Assembly: GCA_034440615.1 (NCBI GenBank)
Contig: JAOTOM010004315.1
Location: 1 to 64,000, forward strand
Length of the DNA stretch: 64,000 nt
Origin: Ashinkailepas kermadecensis
Taxonomy: Eukaryota; Arthropoda; Thecostraca; Neolepadidae
Reading direction: 5' to 3'
Shown: piece by piece, positions 20,565 through 33,439 of the stretch
Position numbering within the stretch: position 1 is the first letter of the stretch
How the letters are laid out: each line of letters opens with the position of its first letter
Made by a program: the position numbers and the translations under genes
The notes under the pieces: generated by a model
The model's database searches: none
What the model saw: the letters and a program-made list of their open reading frames with translations, nothing else
What the model was told of the DNA's origin: nothing

Positions 20565-21340
20565 AGACACTTCCCTCGTCTGCACTGCCGAACATGGTGC
20601 TGCTATCTCGGACCATCCCGGCCCACCCGAGCAGTCTCACTGAGAGGACCGGCTTACCTAACAGAGTCGACGACAACGCTCCACTGATTTAGGCGATTCT
20701 TCCGCTCCTATTATCTAAATCACATTTGATTTAGGCGATTGTCCCGCTCCTCTTATCCATGATAATGATGGTAGGTGATATCTCCTGTCCGCTGCCGCTC
20801 CTGCACGTTGATGTCAGACATTAAGTGGCACCTGGCTAAAGAGAACAATACTATTAAGTGCTGCAAACGTACTGTAACATGGTATGGGTTTCTTTTTCAG
20901 GCCTCGCGGACGGCAGTGCGCCAATGCATGACACCGTCACGTTTGCTTTGCTACTCCATGGCATTACATTACATTGCGTGTGATGTTGCCGTTTACACTT
21001 CCAATGTGATATTTGACCAGATGTGCTGTTGCTGACTTCGCCGGAAATTTATCTTGTCTTAGCTAAGAGGTCGTGACAACATTGCAGCGCAAAGATCGGT
21101 CACGTGTGGCAGCTGCTGTACTAAGAAGTCAGCTTGTTTCGCGTGGGTCCAGCGCAATTGAGAGCGAAATACTGGAGGCTGAACCCTCGCCCTCCTCCCT
21201 CCCCCCCCCCCACCCCACCCTCCACCATCCCCACCGCGGCACATTGCGTGACGGTGAAATAGACCCTGCCAGTGAGGCGAGGGCGCAACTCAGTACCGGG
21301 CGTAGCAGCTGGCGCGGTGGGCAATTCAGCAGCTGGTGGG
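20565..21340. other. no gene seen
   Basis: Unique sequence; a C-run lies near 21200. Several overlapping open frames enter the next array, but none has a recognised domain. Confidence 0.45.
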
Positions 21341-21343
21341 CTG

Positions 21344-21540
21344 CGTCAGGTCGGGTGTCGCGCGCGGCGAGACAATCTTGGTCGTCGGGTCAGGTGTCGC
21401 GCGCGGCGAGACAATCTCGGCCGTCGGGTCAGGTGTCGTGCGCGGCGAGACAATCTCGGTCGTCAGGTCAGGTGTCGTGCGCGGCGAGACAATCTCGGCC
21501 GTCGGGTCAGGTGTCGTGCGCGGCGAGACAATCTCGGTGG
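21344..21540. repeat. 39-bp minisatellite, 5 units
   Basis: The unit contains GTCGGGTCAGGTGTCGTGCG and CGGCGAGACAATCTCGG. Units differ at only a few bases. Period 39 leaves all three plus frames open (13-residue periodic peptides), so open frames here are not evidence of a gene. Confidence 0.92.
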
Positions 21541-21867
21541 ATGGGACGCGAGAACCGAGACTCCGGCAGTGATGGCCGCCAGACGTCTTAGCGAAGGCTC
21601 TGCAGCTCGCATATCACAGCGGTAATAGCACGATCCCGTGTTCCTGTTGGCCAAGTCGCGCCGGCTGCAGGGAATATCTAGCATGCCTGACCGGTGCTCT
21701 CAGCCGGCCGTGTAAAAATAACAACCGCAGCCGTCTCGTCACGCCGAAGACGTAGTTATTCCTGAGCCCGCCGAGCGCCATGGCCAGCTGCTGAGGTCAT
21801 GAATTACTTGATGTCATTGATTTGTTTGAAGCTTTTCATTGCTAAATGCCGGATTCGCTTCACCGTG

Positions 21868-22230
21868 TGAAGGTCAACGGGGTGCAGCGGGAGCGTAACG
21901 GGGTGTAACGGGGTGTAGCGTGGGCGTAGCGGGAGTGTAGCGGGAGCGGAACGGGGTGTAACGGAGTGTAGCGGGAGCGTAACGAGAGTGTAGCCGGAGC
22001 ATAGCGGCAGTGGAACGGGGTGTAGCGGGAGCGTAACGGGAGTGTAGCCGGAGCATAGCGGAAAAGTAGCGGGAGCGCAACGGGAGCGAAACGCGAGCGT
22101 AATGGGAGCGAAACGGGAGCGAAATGGGAGCGTAACGGGAGCGAAACGAAGGCGTAACGGGAGCGAAATGGGAGCGTAACGGGGGCGAAACGGGAGTGTA
22201 GCGGGCGTGTAGCGGGAATGTAGCCCAGTG
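21868..22230. repeat. 11-bp minisatellite (GGGAGCGTAAC)
   Basis: Units GGGAGCGTAAC, GGGAGCGAAAC and GGGGTGTAACG alternate over about 360 bp with scattered length variants. Low-complexity open frames on the minus strand follow from it. Confidence 0.9.
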
Positions 22231-22334
22231 TAAATATTCATTATTCTTCGCGATGTTGATGGCTACGAATCTAAGGTCATCAAAACCATTGACCATGCGT
22301 TCAGGAGTATGGACATATCATGTAGGGTTCTTCG

Positions 22335-22555
<221 letters not shown>

Positions 22556-22886
22556 ATGTAAACCACTTCCCGATTAACTGCTCAGCCAATCTTCCTTCCA
22601 TCGGATTATTTTCTCAGCACTTGAGGTCGGAAGATCGTCCGAGACGGTTGTGCTGCGACCTGAGTTGGGTCTAATTCGTTCAAAAGTAGTATCAATGCTA
22701 AACAGTAAAGCAGCACTGAATGTTCTAAAATGTCATTCCATTTATCCGTAGAGAAAAGGTGTGCAGAACCTCGAGACTGAGCACCACAATGTTATTATTG
22801 CACAAGGATATTTGTTTGTCAAGCTATGTACGGATTTTGCTTGCCGTCATCGGACAATACCCAGTACAACTTCCGCGCTAGTCGGC

Positions 22887-22924
22887 CCCGAGCTGCGTTT
22901 GCAGCTCGGGACTGCAAACGCAGC
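22887..22924. other. two overlapping, mutually exclusive hairpins
   Basis: CCCGAGCTGC (22887-22896) pairs perfectly with GCAGCTCGGG (22901-22910) around a GTTT loop. GCTGCGTTTGCAG (22892-22904) pairs perfectly with CTGCAAACGCAGC (22912-22924). The two cannot form together on one strand. No gene context is visible. Confidence 0.7.
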
Positions 22925-25150
22925 CCCGCACCAAGACGAGCCCCGAGCTCGTTTGGTGGACCTCGCACATCCCCTGCACACCGATCTGCACGTGGTGTCG
23001 GCGCCGTCGCGGCACGACGTCGATGATGTCCAGACCCATTCGCCGGTCGGCTGTGTTTATAGGAAATTAGAGAGGCGAACACGAGACGGACGCTGGAAAC
23101 AGCGGAGATACAGCGCATGTGGCCGCCGGGAACGGACAGGACGCACGCAGATACCCCCTCTCCAGTGTCCGTGAAGGTTAAGACAACAGAAGTGACACCA
23201 ACCGGATGTGTCGCTTATGACCGGGGAGCGATGAGTCAGGTCGTGCGAGCCACGGCTGTCGCTTCCTTATTTGGTGGCGTGAGCTACGTGCGATAGTCTA
23301 GAAGTGGTCCGCCTGGACAACGCGAAATCACTGGTGGGACACGAACAGCACTGGCTGCTTCCGGCAGGATGCTTTTTGGGTAAAAAGAACATGCTCCCAA
23401 TTTGGTGATCGGGCTATATTAGTTCAAGTCACCCGCTAAGTGGCCACGTCTATTTTGTAGCCTCTATTTGAATAGGAGTAAAGTCATCGTTTCCCATGAG
23501 CAGTATCAATTACGTACCTTTAAATGGAGCACAGCTCAGCCTGGAACTGTCGCGGGTCCGGCTGCATCTGCGGCATGTACTTATTTCGGTGACGTGGAAA
23601 TTATTTTAAGGCTGAGGGAGCGGGGGTATAGACACAGGAGAGGTCCGAATGACAGAGAAGTCCTGACATTGGGCAACAAATTCGTGGGTGGTGGTAAGGG
23701 CATTACACATTTATTTCGTTCTGTTCATAACGCGATGATTATATATTTTGAAGTGGGGGCTACAAATTCCAGACCAAAGTGCATCAGCATTGGCTCGGAA
23801 TGTGGAGGCATGTCCCCGTCACCCTCTACGCAGGAGAGCACCTGCATTCTCTCCGTCCCCCACCTCTCATCCTGTCCCAACATGTGCGTACTGTATTGAA
23901 CTACCTCGCTTCATAACATATAGTAGAGCGCAGGTGAACGGTGTCATCCAACCTCACAAAGGGCGTCTATCCAAAGGTTTATATACTTTTAAGGATATTT
24001 CCGCACTGTTTCAGCTGTGCACCGAATGTCTGTCATAGTTAACATGAGACCTCATGGCCCCAATGCTTGGAAGCCACATAGCTAATGCGTGTATTGTCAT
24101 CGCGGATTGATTTAATAAAATATATCATGCGCTTACCGTGATGTGGCTTCAGAGTTCATTTCCACCTGACAGAACAGTGCAACATATTCATGGCCCGTTG
24201 CATGTTGGTGGGGGTGCATCTCAAGATGGTATCTCAGCCCCATGGCAGTATCTCAATCACTCAAGATGTATGAGCACACGAAAGTAAGTTTGATGCTAGA
24301 TCATGGGATCAATCGAAGCGCTTAGGCCGGCTCGTTCGGGGCGTTTTCATCGGGTTGTCAGTTTTTGCAGCGCATTATCAGCTTAAGAAAATGTGAAGGA
24401 AATTGGAATACATTGCATGTATGCATGCATGGATGAATGCATGCAATGCAATGCAATGCACGTATTTTGCTAAATGTGGCGCATTTCATACAGGCTGAAA
24501 TTAATTAGGGTTCTGTTGTACATACGCAGGCACAAACAGGCAAAAGGGTGACACTTAAACACAAATGTTTTTTGCTGATGCTGTTTTGTTGTAATCTTTT
24601 CAAGTAATGCACAAGGAAATCCTTGGCAGCATAGTTAAGCATATTTTTGAGATGGAGCCCGGCCACCTTCTTGTATCCAATAAAGGCTAGGTAATGTTAG
24701 GTTTTTTAAATTACGTTCTTCAATGCATATTACCCCACTCAAAGCCACTTTTGTTGGTGTTATTTTGTTCGCCAACTGAAAGGAAAGTATTTGCAATGGA
24801 TATGAGTGGTCACATCTGAATCACACCAATGAATTCAGACATTACTTGCTAAAAAGTTGGTTAACAAACTAAAATGCGAAGTAAAGAACTGGGCGACGTT
24901 TTAATAAATATTATCTAAAATATCAATTGCTCTTCGTTATATATTACCTTACACAAAGCTGCTTTTCGGCATTATTGAATGATGCAGCATAGCACAATTC
25001 ACCAATAATGAAAGCTGCTGTTTTCCAACTCCAACTGGAATATAATCATTCTCAGTGGAAGAGAGCTGTCACATCACCCTAATAATGTAAATAAACATGA
25101 TATTTGCACATGCTCATCAAAATCTGGCTAGCAACCTAAAATGTGAATTC
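22925..25150. other. no gene seen
   Basis: Unique sequence, AT-rich after about 23500. A short ATGCATGCAATGCA microsatellite lies at about 24413-24465. Confidence 0.45.
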
Positions 25151-25154
25151 ACCA

Positions 25155-25240
25155 GCTAGGTTAGGTTAGGTTATGCTATGCTATGCTACGCTATGCTATG
25201 CTATGCTATGCTATGCTATGCTATGCTATGCTATGCTATA
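25155..25240. repeat. (TTAGG)3 telomere-like motif joined to a (CTATG)n array
   Basis: CTAGGTTAGGTTAGGTTA at the left end has three TTAGG units, the arthropod-type telomere repeat. It passes directly into about 13 units of TATGC, with one TACGC variant. Three units alone can be chance. Confidence 0.8.
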
Positions 25241-25244
25241 TTAG

Positions 25245-26735
25245 CCTGGGTCAGGTTGTTAGTTGTTAAGTTACATTACTCTACATTAAGCTAGGCTATG
25301 ATAGGCTATGCTGGGCTTGGTGTTGTTAGGTAATTGTTGTTAAATTTTGAGTTATTCTGCATTATATATTACCCCATCCAAAGCCACTTTTTAAATTTTA
25401 TTCAACTTAGCCCACGTATGACACGATCCAAGGATGATGGGAATTGTTGTTTGACAACTGCAATGTAAGCATTTCGAGTGGAAATGAACAGTCACATAAT
25501 CTTAATAATATTAAGAAAGGTGATTTTCGAATTGTCGGAAATGGGAAACAGGTTGGTAAAAATAGGATGATGATGAACGGTAAGAATCAATTGAGCGAAA
25601 CTAGTACTTTTATCAAAAATTAAAAGACATCTCCCGACATTACGACTTTATTGCCTTCATCAGGGAAACTATATACGGGTCGGACTGAAAACATGTTTAT
25701 GCATTTTTTTAATTCACGGTCAAATTCACTTTTTATACCTCCGACTTCAGCACCTTTTCGGAACATCACACAGCCGTTAACACAATGCATGTTAGGTACA
25801 CGGTTTGATTCGTGGTTTGATGCGCGACACTAGGATCAGGATAACAAACACAAGTACAGCGAAGATGACGAATTATTTACCCAGGGTCAATGCATCGCAA
25901 CGGAACGGTCATTTTTCTGATGAGCTCAGCTGTAATACTCGAAGTCTTGTAAACCCTAATGATGTGTTGGTTGTGGCTTCAGTGGCAATACATGCCGCCT
26001 CCACCGCTCGCCGTTCAGCTCCGAGAAGATTGCTTTGAATGATGAGTGACCGTGTCCAGTGCGGTAGGTGTCCTGCCCTGTCCGGGTGAATTGCTAGGGT
26101 ATGGCAGTTGATTCTTGCTTTATTTCTGGCTAATAGGACGGCTTTCAAAGTGTAAATATAAATAATTATTGCTGGATTTCTGTTAATGCGGATGCCTTTC
26201 AAATTGTAATGCTCAAACAACTTCGAACTCAGATCTTAACACCGATTTACATGTGCATTGTGATGCCTTTTGCCGGCGGTAGCACAAAGCAATTGTTGAA
26301 CTTACACCAGCCGCAGCATCCATTTAACTTCACCTTCCCTTCAAGCATTTTCATTGTCCATAAGGAGGTAGGTAATAACAGAAACAATGCAAGCAAAACA
26401 TGCGACACGGAGAGTCGGGGTTCGTTTCCAGCGTGAATCCAAACGAGATCCGTTCCCATCACCCAAATCCTTCTTCGGGAAAGGATTTCACTCCGCGCTG
26501 CATTCGAATTTCCTCACATCGTCTGACGAGTTTTCATGGTACGCCAAATGCGACGCTGCGCTGCTTAAGATGGAAATTCGAATTACCGCTGCCCATGAAA
26601 ACGGCATCTCAACTCCCGGCGGCATCTCAATGCACCTGATACTAAAATATGCACTACGTCATAGTCGAGTGTTCTTCCGTCATTCAGACCCTACTTCCTT
26701 CTTGTTCGTCTAGGCAGGCCAACAAAAGCATATTT
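25245..26735. other. no gene seen
   Basis: AT-rich unique sequence; open frames of 60-110 codons show no recognised domain. Confidence 0.45.
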
Positions 26736-26738
26736 TTA

Positions 26739-26984
26739 CACAGAGACCGTTGAGCGTTACTGAACTATGGGTCCCGGGTGGCCTGTCCACAGAGACCGCT
26801 GAGCGTTACTGAACTATGGGTCCCGGGTGGCCTGTCCACAGAGACCGTTGAGCGTTACTGAACTATGGGTCCCGGGTGGCCTGTCCACAGAGACCGTTGA
26901 GCGTTACTGAACTATGGGTCCCGGGTGGCCTGTCCACAGAGACCGTTGAGCGTTACTGAACTATGGGTCCCGGGTGGCCTGTCC
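26739..26984. repeat. 49-bp minisatellite, 5 nearly identical units
   Basis: The unit holds CACAGAGACCGTTGAGCGTT and ACTGAACTATGGGTCCCGGG. Five units are identical except for one T-to-C change in the second (CGCTGAG), so this looks like a very recent amplification or still variable locus. Confidence 0.96.
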
Positions 26985-27119
26985 ACCGCTCAGCTCGGCC
27001 TTCGAATGCGGCTCATGAATATACCAATCGAAGCGTGGACAGGAATTTCCAATCTCCAAACGGCTGACCCTCATTCGTGGAATCTACGACCGTCCAAGGC
27101 CGACGGCCGGTTTTTGCGT

Positions 27120-27560
27120 GGTTTCACATGAGTCGCGGCGGGCGGCGCTTCTTGACGCCGGTGGTGACTCACTGACGAGCGGCCGGCCGTCGACCGCCGC
27201 GGGCCGCGCGCGCCAGCTCACCGTTCACACGACTGCAGCCCACGCCCCGCGCCCTGCCGTCGCCGGTCCTTCGGCGGGCAGCGCGGTCGTCGCGGCTCAG
27301 GCGGCTCCGCTGCCGGCCGGGGCCCCGCTATTTTTCCGGCCGGCTGGGCCGCAGCCCACCTGCGGCGCGCCGCCCGGCCGTCCCCAGGCGGCCTGGCCTG
27401 CCCGGCAACAGGAAGCGAATACGCTGCGGCGGCCGCGTAGTGGGCCGGGCAGGGGGCGCGCCTCCACACACTGCCCGACGCACGGCCGGCCAAGGTCGCC
27501 GTCGAGTTCGCGTCTAAACATGAGCCGGCCGGCGGCGGCCGACCGCCAGCAGGTGGGATG
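27120..27560. other. GC-rich, CpG-dense island
   Basis: About 440 bp dominated by GGCCGGC and GCCGGCC words, with open frames on both strands that come from composition. It may be a CpG-island promoter; no start or exon can be fixed. A (TTG)n run lies downstream at about 27872-27902. Confidence 0.55.
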
Positions 27561-27564
27561 ACCG

Positions 27565-28670
27565 TCCTCCAAATGGTTTGACGGCTGTTTGTGATGCTTC
27601 TGCTCGTGAATAGGCGAGTGTTTTGTGGAGCCACTTCAAGGCCAATCGTCGGTGCGTCGCCCGACGATTTGCGTGGTGCGTCTCCTTGGTTCACGGCGGA
27701 ACCGAGCGCCCCCTCCCACACGGCACGGTTTCGGCTAACAAAATTGGCTGCGGGGCAAGCTGGCCTGTGATTGACTGTAGTGGCTTTCATCCATAATCAG
27801 GTGCATCCTTTGCATCCTTCCTTCACGTCTAAACCATTTTATCGGCGTTCATGACAAAGCATACCTGCATTGTCGTTGTTGTTGTTGTTGTTGTTGTTAT
27901 TGTTCGGGTGTCACTCGCGGCAGAGCTGCAGTTGTTTTTCGCCGCACTAATGCTGGACCAATGAGACCGGAGGCTTGACTGCAGGAGCAAATCACATCAC
28001 AGCAAGGGATTTATTCCCAACAGATAACACGTTATCCGAGGCCCTAGCTCACGGGAGTGGGATGGATGTCCACAAGTGGTAAGCTACCAGAATTTTCGCG
28101 TGCACGCACTGGCGGCTCGTTGCATTCCTCAGGTGGTACCCGTACACATCCATGATGCTGGAAAGCACCTCTGAAAGAAGCATCGAACTAGTCAGTGGGC
28201 ATCGTCAACAACTTGGAAACTCTGGGGCTATTCGAAGTGCACGCACACCAAACCATTTTTGTGCTCCTCTATAAATGTTTGCAGAGCTAGTTTTCCTAAA
28301 TTGACCAGACCTCAGAAGTCAAATGATCTTACAATCATTATCTACACAGAAACCATTTTCATCTACGATTTAACTACATGGAGAACCCACGATTAGCTGA
28401 CGAGAAAATTACCTGGTACATGCGCGCGAAATCCTGAGAGCCTGTGTCAGACTTTTAATGTGGTAGGGCCCAGCGACCCGTAGAAGTTCGCAAAGGCACG
28501 GGGATGTGTGAGGATCCGCGGACGTTCGTAAGAATCCGTAGACGTTCAGAAGGGCCCGTAGACGCTGGTAAGGATTCATACACGCCCTCAAGGGCCTGTA
28601 AGCTTCGTACAACCTGTATATTTTCGTAGGGGCCCGTAAATGCTTATAAGTTCATACTCTCACATGAGTT
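27565..28670. other. no gene seen
   Basis: Unique sequence with the (TTG)n run noted above. Around 28480-28645 the CCGTAGACGTTCGTAAG-like words recur loosely at about 20-bp spacing, possibly a very old minisatellite. Confidence 0.4.
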
Positions 28671-28675
28671 TTCCA

Positions 28676-28965
28676 TGTCTAATGGCGTGAGACAGGGTGG
28701 CATATTATTTCCTTTTCTGTTTAATGTTAATGCTGGTGACCTGTCTTTATCTTCACAAAAGTGAATTTGGCTGTCACTATTTTGGAAGTACTAACCATTT
28801 GTCATATTTTGACGATATGATTCTTCTTTCCCTTACCCCATATAGCCTGCAAAAACTCGTGAATAGTTGCGAATATTATGCAAAAGAAAATAATATAATT
28901 TACGACACAAAAACACAGTGTACATTGGAATTAATTATCGTATGTATCAAAATATGTTTTTACCG
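28676..28965 (+). pseudogene. reverse transcriptase relic (non-LTR type)
   Basis: One frame gives NGVRQGGILFPFLFNV, the RT motif B region, then a frame change, then LSYFDDMILLSLTP with YFDD as motif C (YxDD) and SLQKLVNSCEYYAKENNIIY, which fits motif D and the following helix. It is too short and broken to be active and differs from the CR1-like LINE of this window (FADD, SGVPQGSVLGP), so it is a second LINE lineage, clade not assigned. Confidence 0.75.
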
Positions 28966-30885
28966 ATGTGAATATTGTGTAACAATAGACTACAGTATGT
29001 AAATGAGCATATAGTTATATCGGCTGTGTGATTTTCAACTCGAATTCAGCTTGCGATAATGCGGAGATACGTCAACAGTACCACTTGCTGTGCTGCAGAG
29101 CCACTTCCTTTGCAAACAAATTTGTAATGTGCTCGTGTCATGCGAAACTACACTTGTATCTAACATACTGATCAACGATATACGGCGTGCACCTGTTGCA
29201 CTCATACCATGCTGCAGTATTGAAGAAGTTCAAGGTGTGTGTTAATAACGCTGCCAAAATGTTTATTTTTGGGGGGCGGGAGGGGACATGATAAATTATG
29301 TGGTGCATCAAGTGCACTTTCACAGGAGCGCATTTACAATTTTGATGTAATGTACAGAAACGCCCCCTGGATATTCTTGAAGCGCACAGCCTCTTAGAAC
29401 AACAGTGTGATGATCGTAACGAGCAGCAGTAATCTGCGATACCCACCTCGCAAACGGGATGCCTGGTCGGCCGCACTATATTCAATATGAAATTTGGTGG
29501 TGGTATATGGGCATGCATTTGTTGATGTAGGTGTGGATGAACCCAGCGTCTGTAAATACTGTTATCTCTCTCATAAGGGCTCGTAAATGTTCGTGAGAGT
29601 TCGCAAGCGTTCTTCGGGCCTGGAAACAGTCATACAACTTATGTTTTTGTTGTTGTTGTTGTTGGTCTTCCTATCTCCACCATGGCGATCCCACAGAAGA
29701 ATACGTACGGACCCCAAAGGGCCGCACCAGGGGCCCCTGGGAGCTCAAGCAGGGGCGATCGCCCCCGCCGCCCCTTTGGCTACGTACCTGGTAGGACCAC
29801 TGTATACTGTAAACGAAAGTCTGTTTTCAAGTGTCATGGGAGGGAAGTTTCAAAGCAAGATGTGATGAGTCCCCAAATATATGGAAACACCACCCTGTGT
29901 AAATGTTGTAACATTGATGAGATTTCGAACATTCTCCCTAACTCCTGCGTCATTCACAACAGAAAGAAAACCGTTACTTGTATCATGGATCTCACGAAAA
30001 GCCTACAGAAAGAAACGAATCCAAGATCATGGGAAATGCACAATGCATTTGAAGTAAATGACTTTAAGAGTAAATCTTTGAAGAACCTACGATTAACCAG
30101 CACCCAGTCCTGGAATATTAAAAGGTCGCGATAGAACGAACTTTCTGGTCCCGGAACCTAAAATATACTCCAATAACGCTAGCATCTATAACGAAAACTC
30201 GTAATGTTTCTAATAAAATATGAAGTGCTTGTAGTCCAGCAAAAAAAAACATGCAACTTGGCTACCGAAGTGTCACGCCAGCTAATATCTTACATTTCGA
30301 GGCATTACACAAATATGAACTGAAACAAAGGACAACCTTTTCGTTTGATTCCGATCCTCAATCCTGCAGAATTATTCGTGGAAAAGAATATTCATATTTT
30401 TGATAGCATAGGTTTGTCAGCAAAGCTGAAGTGAAGATCCAAGATCCTGTAGCTTTGTTCCCGTAGCTTTACACTCATCAGAAAGATCATCAAGAGAAGA
30501 ACCATCTTAGACACGGGTTAAATATGGAATAAGACTGCTCGCTTGAACCCAGGCGAGCGCTTGCTCCGTGGTAGTAGTGTATGACTCAAGATCGGAACCC
30601 GGAAACAATTTCTTGAATCCTGTGGCGCCATGGCTGGACATCTTTCAGCAGATTGGCTCAGCCCTTCCCCAAATACTAGCCCATCTGCCATATTATCTAG
30701 CTACCTGGCAGCATAGTTTTCGATAGGATTTTCGTTTCGTTGCTGGTGCAGCATAAAATCGATTTTTTCTTTAAAAAACCTTTGCATTAGGGCTCTTTGA
30801 CCATATAGTAACACCATAGCTTCACCGGAAAGACGTGCTGTTCCACAAAAAGCTTGAGAATGACACACCTTACTGCATAGATAGC
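28966..30885. other. no gene seen
   Basis: AT-rich unique sequence. A short (GTT)n run lies at about 29646-29664 and a G-run near 29270. The 150-codon frame at 29682-30134 has no recognised domain. Confidence 0.4.
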
Positions 30886-31101
30886 CAGGGGCGGATCCAG
30901 GAAATGTCATGGGGCACTTTGTCTTTGTACGGAGGAGCGCCATATCTTCGGGGGGGATTTCGCCTGAAAGGGCGCCTTTTTTCTCCGAGAGGGGGAGGGG
31001 GTGTACTCGAGCCTTTCGGGGGAGAGGCGCTTTTTCCCGGCCGGAGGGCCACCAATTTCCATGGGGCACATGCCCCCGGTGCCACCCTTTATCCGCCCCT
31101 G
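30886..31101. mobile_element. hAT-like nonautonomous element (MITE), copy 1, 216 bp
   Basis: The ends are CAGGGGCGGAT and its inverse ATCCGCCCCTG. Flanks TAGATAGC and TAGGAAGC (8 bp, 6 identical) fit a decayed 8-bp target-site duplication. The interior is G-rich with GGCGC...TTTTCCCGGCC and CCATGGGGCAC segments shared with the copies at 35022 and 38630. It has no transposase. The superfamily call rests on the 8-bp duplication and CAG ends. Confidence 0.8.
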
Positions 31102-31104
31102 TAG

Positions 31105-31840
31105 GAAGCTCGCTCGCAATGCATGACGTAATTTTTTTCCTCGTGGGTGGAGAGTTGGAAAAAGTTGGAAGTGGAGGTTCGATACAGGAAGGCAATGTGA
31201 GGATGACAGATCCCGTTGAAACTCATGAGATCTCATGTTAACAATACCGAAAGTTGGAATGCACGAATCAAAGCTCAGGATTCCAATCAGCGGTGGGCCG
31301 GATCGCTCCAACAGAACAGCACAGTCCACTCCTGCTGTCGCTCCCACGGAAATGGCTACAATCTCCGGTTTGGAGACAACAAATTCCAGAACGTACAAGT
31401 AATTTGGCCCAAGGTGAACATTTCCTGCTACGGAGGGCGCAGGGGTGGAAACACCCTGCACAGTTGTGAAATAAACCTTTCAAATTGATGGGATCGCAAA
31501 AGCCAGTGACCAAAGTCGGCGAGAGATCAGATGGCGTCCAAGCGAGACCGATGTGTGTCCGCTGCGGTGTGTTGTAATGCATGCCGCGGCGCGTTGGATC
31601 CGGCCTCGTTAGTGTGCAGCGGACACCTCTGATCGATGAGAGGCGTCGCACTCAACGGGCGTCGCACCGGCCGTTGTTCTCGCGCACGCGACGTCACCGC
31701 AGGCACGCCCGTCGGCAAGCTGTCGGTGACCGTGCTTTCAGGTGGCGACTAATTATTTATAGGGACTGGCTCATCTCCCATCACTCATCCCAGTTCGCTT
31801 TTTCTCACGCGCTTCCCGCGCTTTTCCGTTGTCAAGTGCT
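31105..31840. other. no gene seen
   Basis: Unique sequence leading into a GC-rich island; no recognised domain. Confidence 0.4.
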
Positions 31841-32420
31841 GAACTCATTTCCCGGCGGCGACCTTCGGCGACGGGCAGTGTGTCAGGTTCTGGCGGGAAA
31901 AAGGCGCGCGCCCATTGGCCGGCCGAAAAGGCGGGAAAACGGCGCGCCTGGATTGGCCGAGCGGCCGGCGACGGCCAGGAATGCGACCGGCAGCGCGGGC
32001 GCACGGCCGGGCCCCGCAGCGGGCAAATAACTTTAAAGCGGGCCTTTTTGGGTCAGGGGGCGGCGGCGCCCGCGTCACCTCCGCCGGACGGTGGCGACAC
32101 CAGCGGAGCGCGTGACGTCGCCACAACTGCGACCGCCGTGATGGCGACGCGGCGTGCGCGACCCGCCGGCCTCGGCCGCGCGCCTGATATCGGCGATAGC
32201 GGCAGCGGCAGCAGCCGCGCGGCCAGTGGCCGCCGGCGCCAGCTGCCCGGCGCAAGATTCGGTCGGAGATAGCGGGCGGCGCTGCTGTCGCCGCTGTTGC
32301 CGCTGTTGGTGGCCACGGCACCGGCGACTCCACCAGATGGCGAGCGATGCGCGTGCCCATCGCCTCCTGGCATTCGCGGCCACGCTGCATTGCACTGGTT
32401 GACACAGGCGCAGTCAGGGG
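31840..32420. other. GC-rich CpG island with promoter-like motifs
   Basis: GC-rich and CpG-dense throughout. It contains E2F-like GGCGGGAAA at 31892 and 31930 and inverted CCAAT boxes (ATTGG) at 31914 and 31952. Open frames on both strands are compositional. Most likely a CpG-island promoter; the direction and the gene are unknown. Confidence 0.55.
31892..31958. promoter_or_regulatory. duplicated E2F-like / CCAAT module
   Basis: GGCGGGAAAA (31892) is followed 22 bases later by ATTGGCC (31914). The same pair recurs at 31930 and 31952, a 38-bp duplication with identical spacing. GGCGGGAAA matches the E2F site core, and ATTGG is the inverted CCAAT box bound by NF-Y. This combination is typical of animal cell-cycle promoters; its activity here is inference. 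Confidence 0.45.
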
Positions 32421-32782
32421 GTGGGGCGGCCCCCATTAGCAACCAAAAGGACATCAGATAAAAATAAATTTTAAGGTTTTCCGCACCCAAAACCCGAAGC
32501 CTTCAGCACGCCGGAACCTGTCACTTTCATTACGTTATTTCGGTCACCTCCCACCCCTTAGGAAAATCCTGCCTGCGCCGCTGCTGGTGGAGACCTTTCC
32601 CCGGACTCCGAGGGTACTCCAAGATGTATAATAATTTATCAGCCTGATAATTTTATTTCGAACAGGTGCATACTTCAGAATCTCACCCGCACCCTTCACT
32701 CCTGCTACCTTGCCGACAACTTGATTGATGATTCTAGTGTTATCGATGGCCCATGCGATTTCAACTTGGTGAAGGCGGTCAT

Positions 32783-32968
<186 letters not shown>

Positions 32969-33006
32969 AGGATTTCAACTTGGTGAAGGCGGTCATCGAT
33001 CATGAA

Positions 33007-33433
<427 letters not shown>

Positions 33434-33439
33434 AAGCTA

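Noticed and set aside
31829..32272. Host gene starting in the CpG island with ATGGCGACG at about 32139
   Set aside because: The frame is short, composition-driven and without a domain or conserved exon; only the promoter-like motifs are kept.
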